Below the pieces are notes generated by a model. That model did no database searches. It had not been told where the DNA came from and worked only from the letters and a program-made list of their open reading frames with translations. The position numbers were made by a program, and so were the translations under genes. A DNA stretch of 5,976 bases, taken from Deltaproteobacteria bacterium. GTDB taxonomy: Bacteria; Desulfobacterota; DSM-4660; Desulfatiglandales; Desulfatiglandaceae. Location of the stretch: assembly GCA_021159825.1 (NCBI GenBank), contig JAGHDR010000283.1, forward strand, positions 1 through 5,976, given 5' to 3'. Positions 5,705 to 5,976 of this stretch are shown here, piece after piece. The stretch's first letter is position 1, and each line of letters starts with the position of its first letter.

Positions 5705-5976
5705 GATGAAATCCGATAATTTAGACGCGTGATGAATTACCCCCCTGTGTCAGGAACTTTTCCCAAATAAATCTGAGTCGTCGACAGGTCGTGGCAACGC
5801 TGACATGGGTTAATCGCACCAAGCCGTTTTCAAGGGTCATCTCGCGGATTTGTTTCGCTCAATTGAACTTGCCGGCAATCGTATCACCTATTCGGCAACG
5901 GTTCTGGGCCACCCAACGGAAAGCCCCGCACCGCTGACCCGGACACCTTTCCTCCCCAATACCCACCCCACGACCA

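Larger units (their letters stand above)
5515..5976. other. Gene-poor end region with short repeats
   Basis: No convincing gene on either strand. Frames are short and lack ribosome sites; the longest, on the plus strand, is open from 5725 to a TGA at 5935-5937, but its first usable start is GTG 5791. The region holds a tandem CAGCTCA pair, a small inverted repeat and a CAGGGGACAG direct repeat. It also has the string CCCCCTGTGTCAGGAAC near 5740, which recalls sequences found beside REP/IS200-type transposases in Deltaproteobacteria. Decayed mobile DNA is possible but unproven. Confidence 0.5.

Noticed and set aside
5725..5937. Transposase remnant in the open plus-strand frame
   Set aside because: The translation shows no catalytic motif I can recognise, and there is no start with a ribosome site; kept only as unassigned sequence.

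Overview
The window looks like part of a chromosome from a Desulfobacterota-type (Desulfobacterales-like, sulfate-reducing) bacterium. This is an inference from gene style: an FmdB zinc ribbon with a Lys/Glu/Ser-rich tail, a TIGR01212 radical SAM protein, frequent TTG starts, a 77-nt tRNA-Met typical of that group, and apparent use of selenocysteine. No 16S rRNA or species marker is present.

Layout. Rightward strand, 83-2751: an AT-rich MFS transporter gene with one in-frame TGA at mid-length (83-1306); a YhcC/TIGR01212 radical SAM protein (1316-2245); and an overlapping O6-alkylguanine-DNA alkyltransferase gene (2203-2751). Leftward strand, 5300 down to 2795: a small HExxH protein, an FmdB-family zinc ribbon protein, an unrecognised 185-residue protein, and fabD, which has its own good promoter. 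A leftward elongator tRNA-Met (5390-5466) with its own promoter lies upstream of this set. From about 5515 to 5976 there is no convincing gene, only short repeats and possibly decayed mobile DNA.

Main result. The alkyltransferase reading frame stops at a TGA exactly at the suicide-cysteine codon of the PCHR motif, then continues in the same frame through the whole conserved C-terminal end to a TAA at 2749-2751. A strong GC hairpin with a GGA apical loop begins 13 nt after the TGA, where a bacterial SECIS should be. The simplest reading is a selenocysteine-containing MGMT/Ogt of 182 residues (Sec142) that ordinary annotation would truncate to 141 residues and leave without its catalytic residue. 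I recall this family being named in comparative selenoproteome surveys, so the idea is not wholly new, but I cannot check that here.

The MFS gene also carries an in-frame TGA. It sits in the central loop with no SECIS-like structure behind it, so I read it as a nonsense mutation or sequencing error. TGA is the normal terminator of four other genes here (yhcC, fabD, the 185-residue protein and the HExxH protein), so genome-wide UGA reassignment is excluded.
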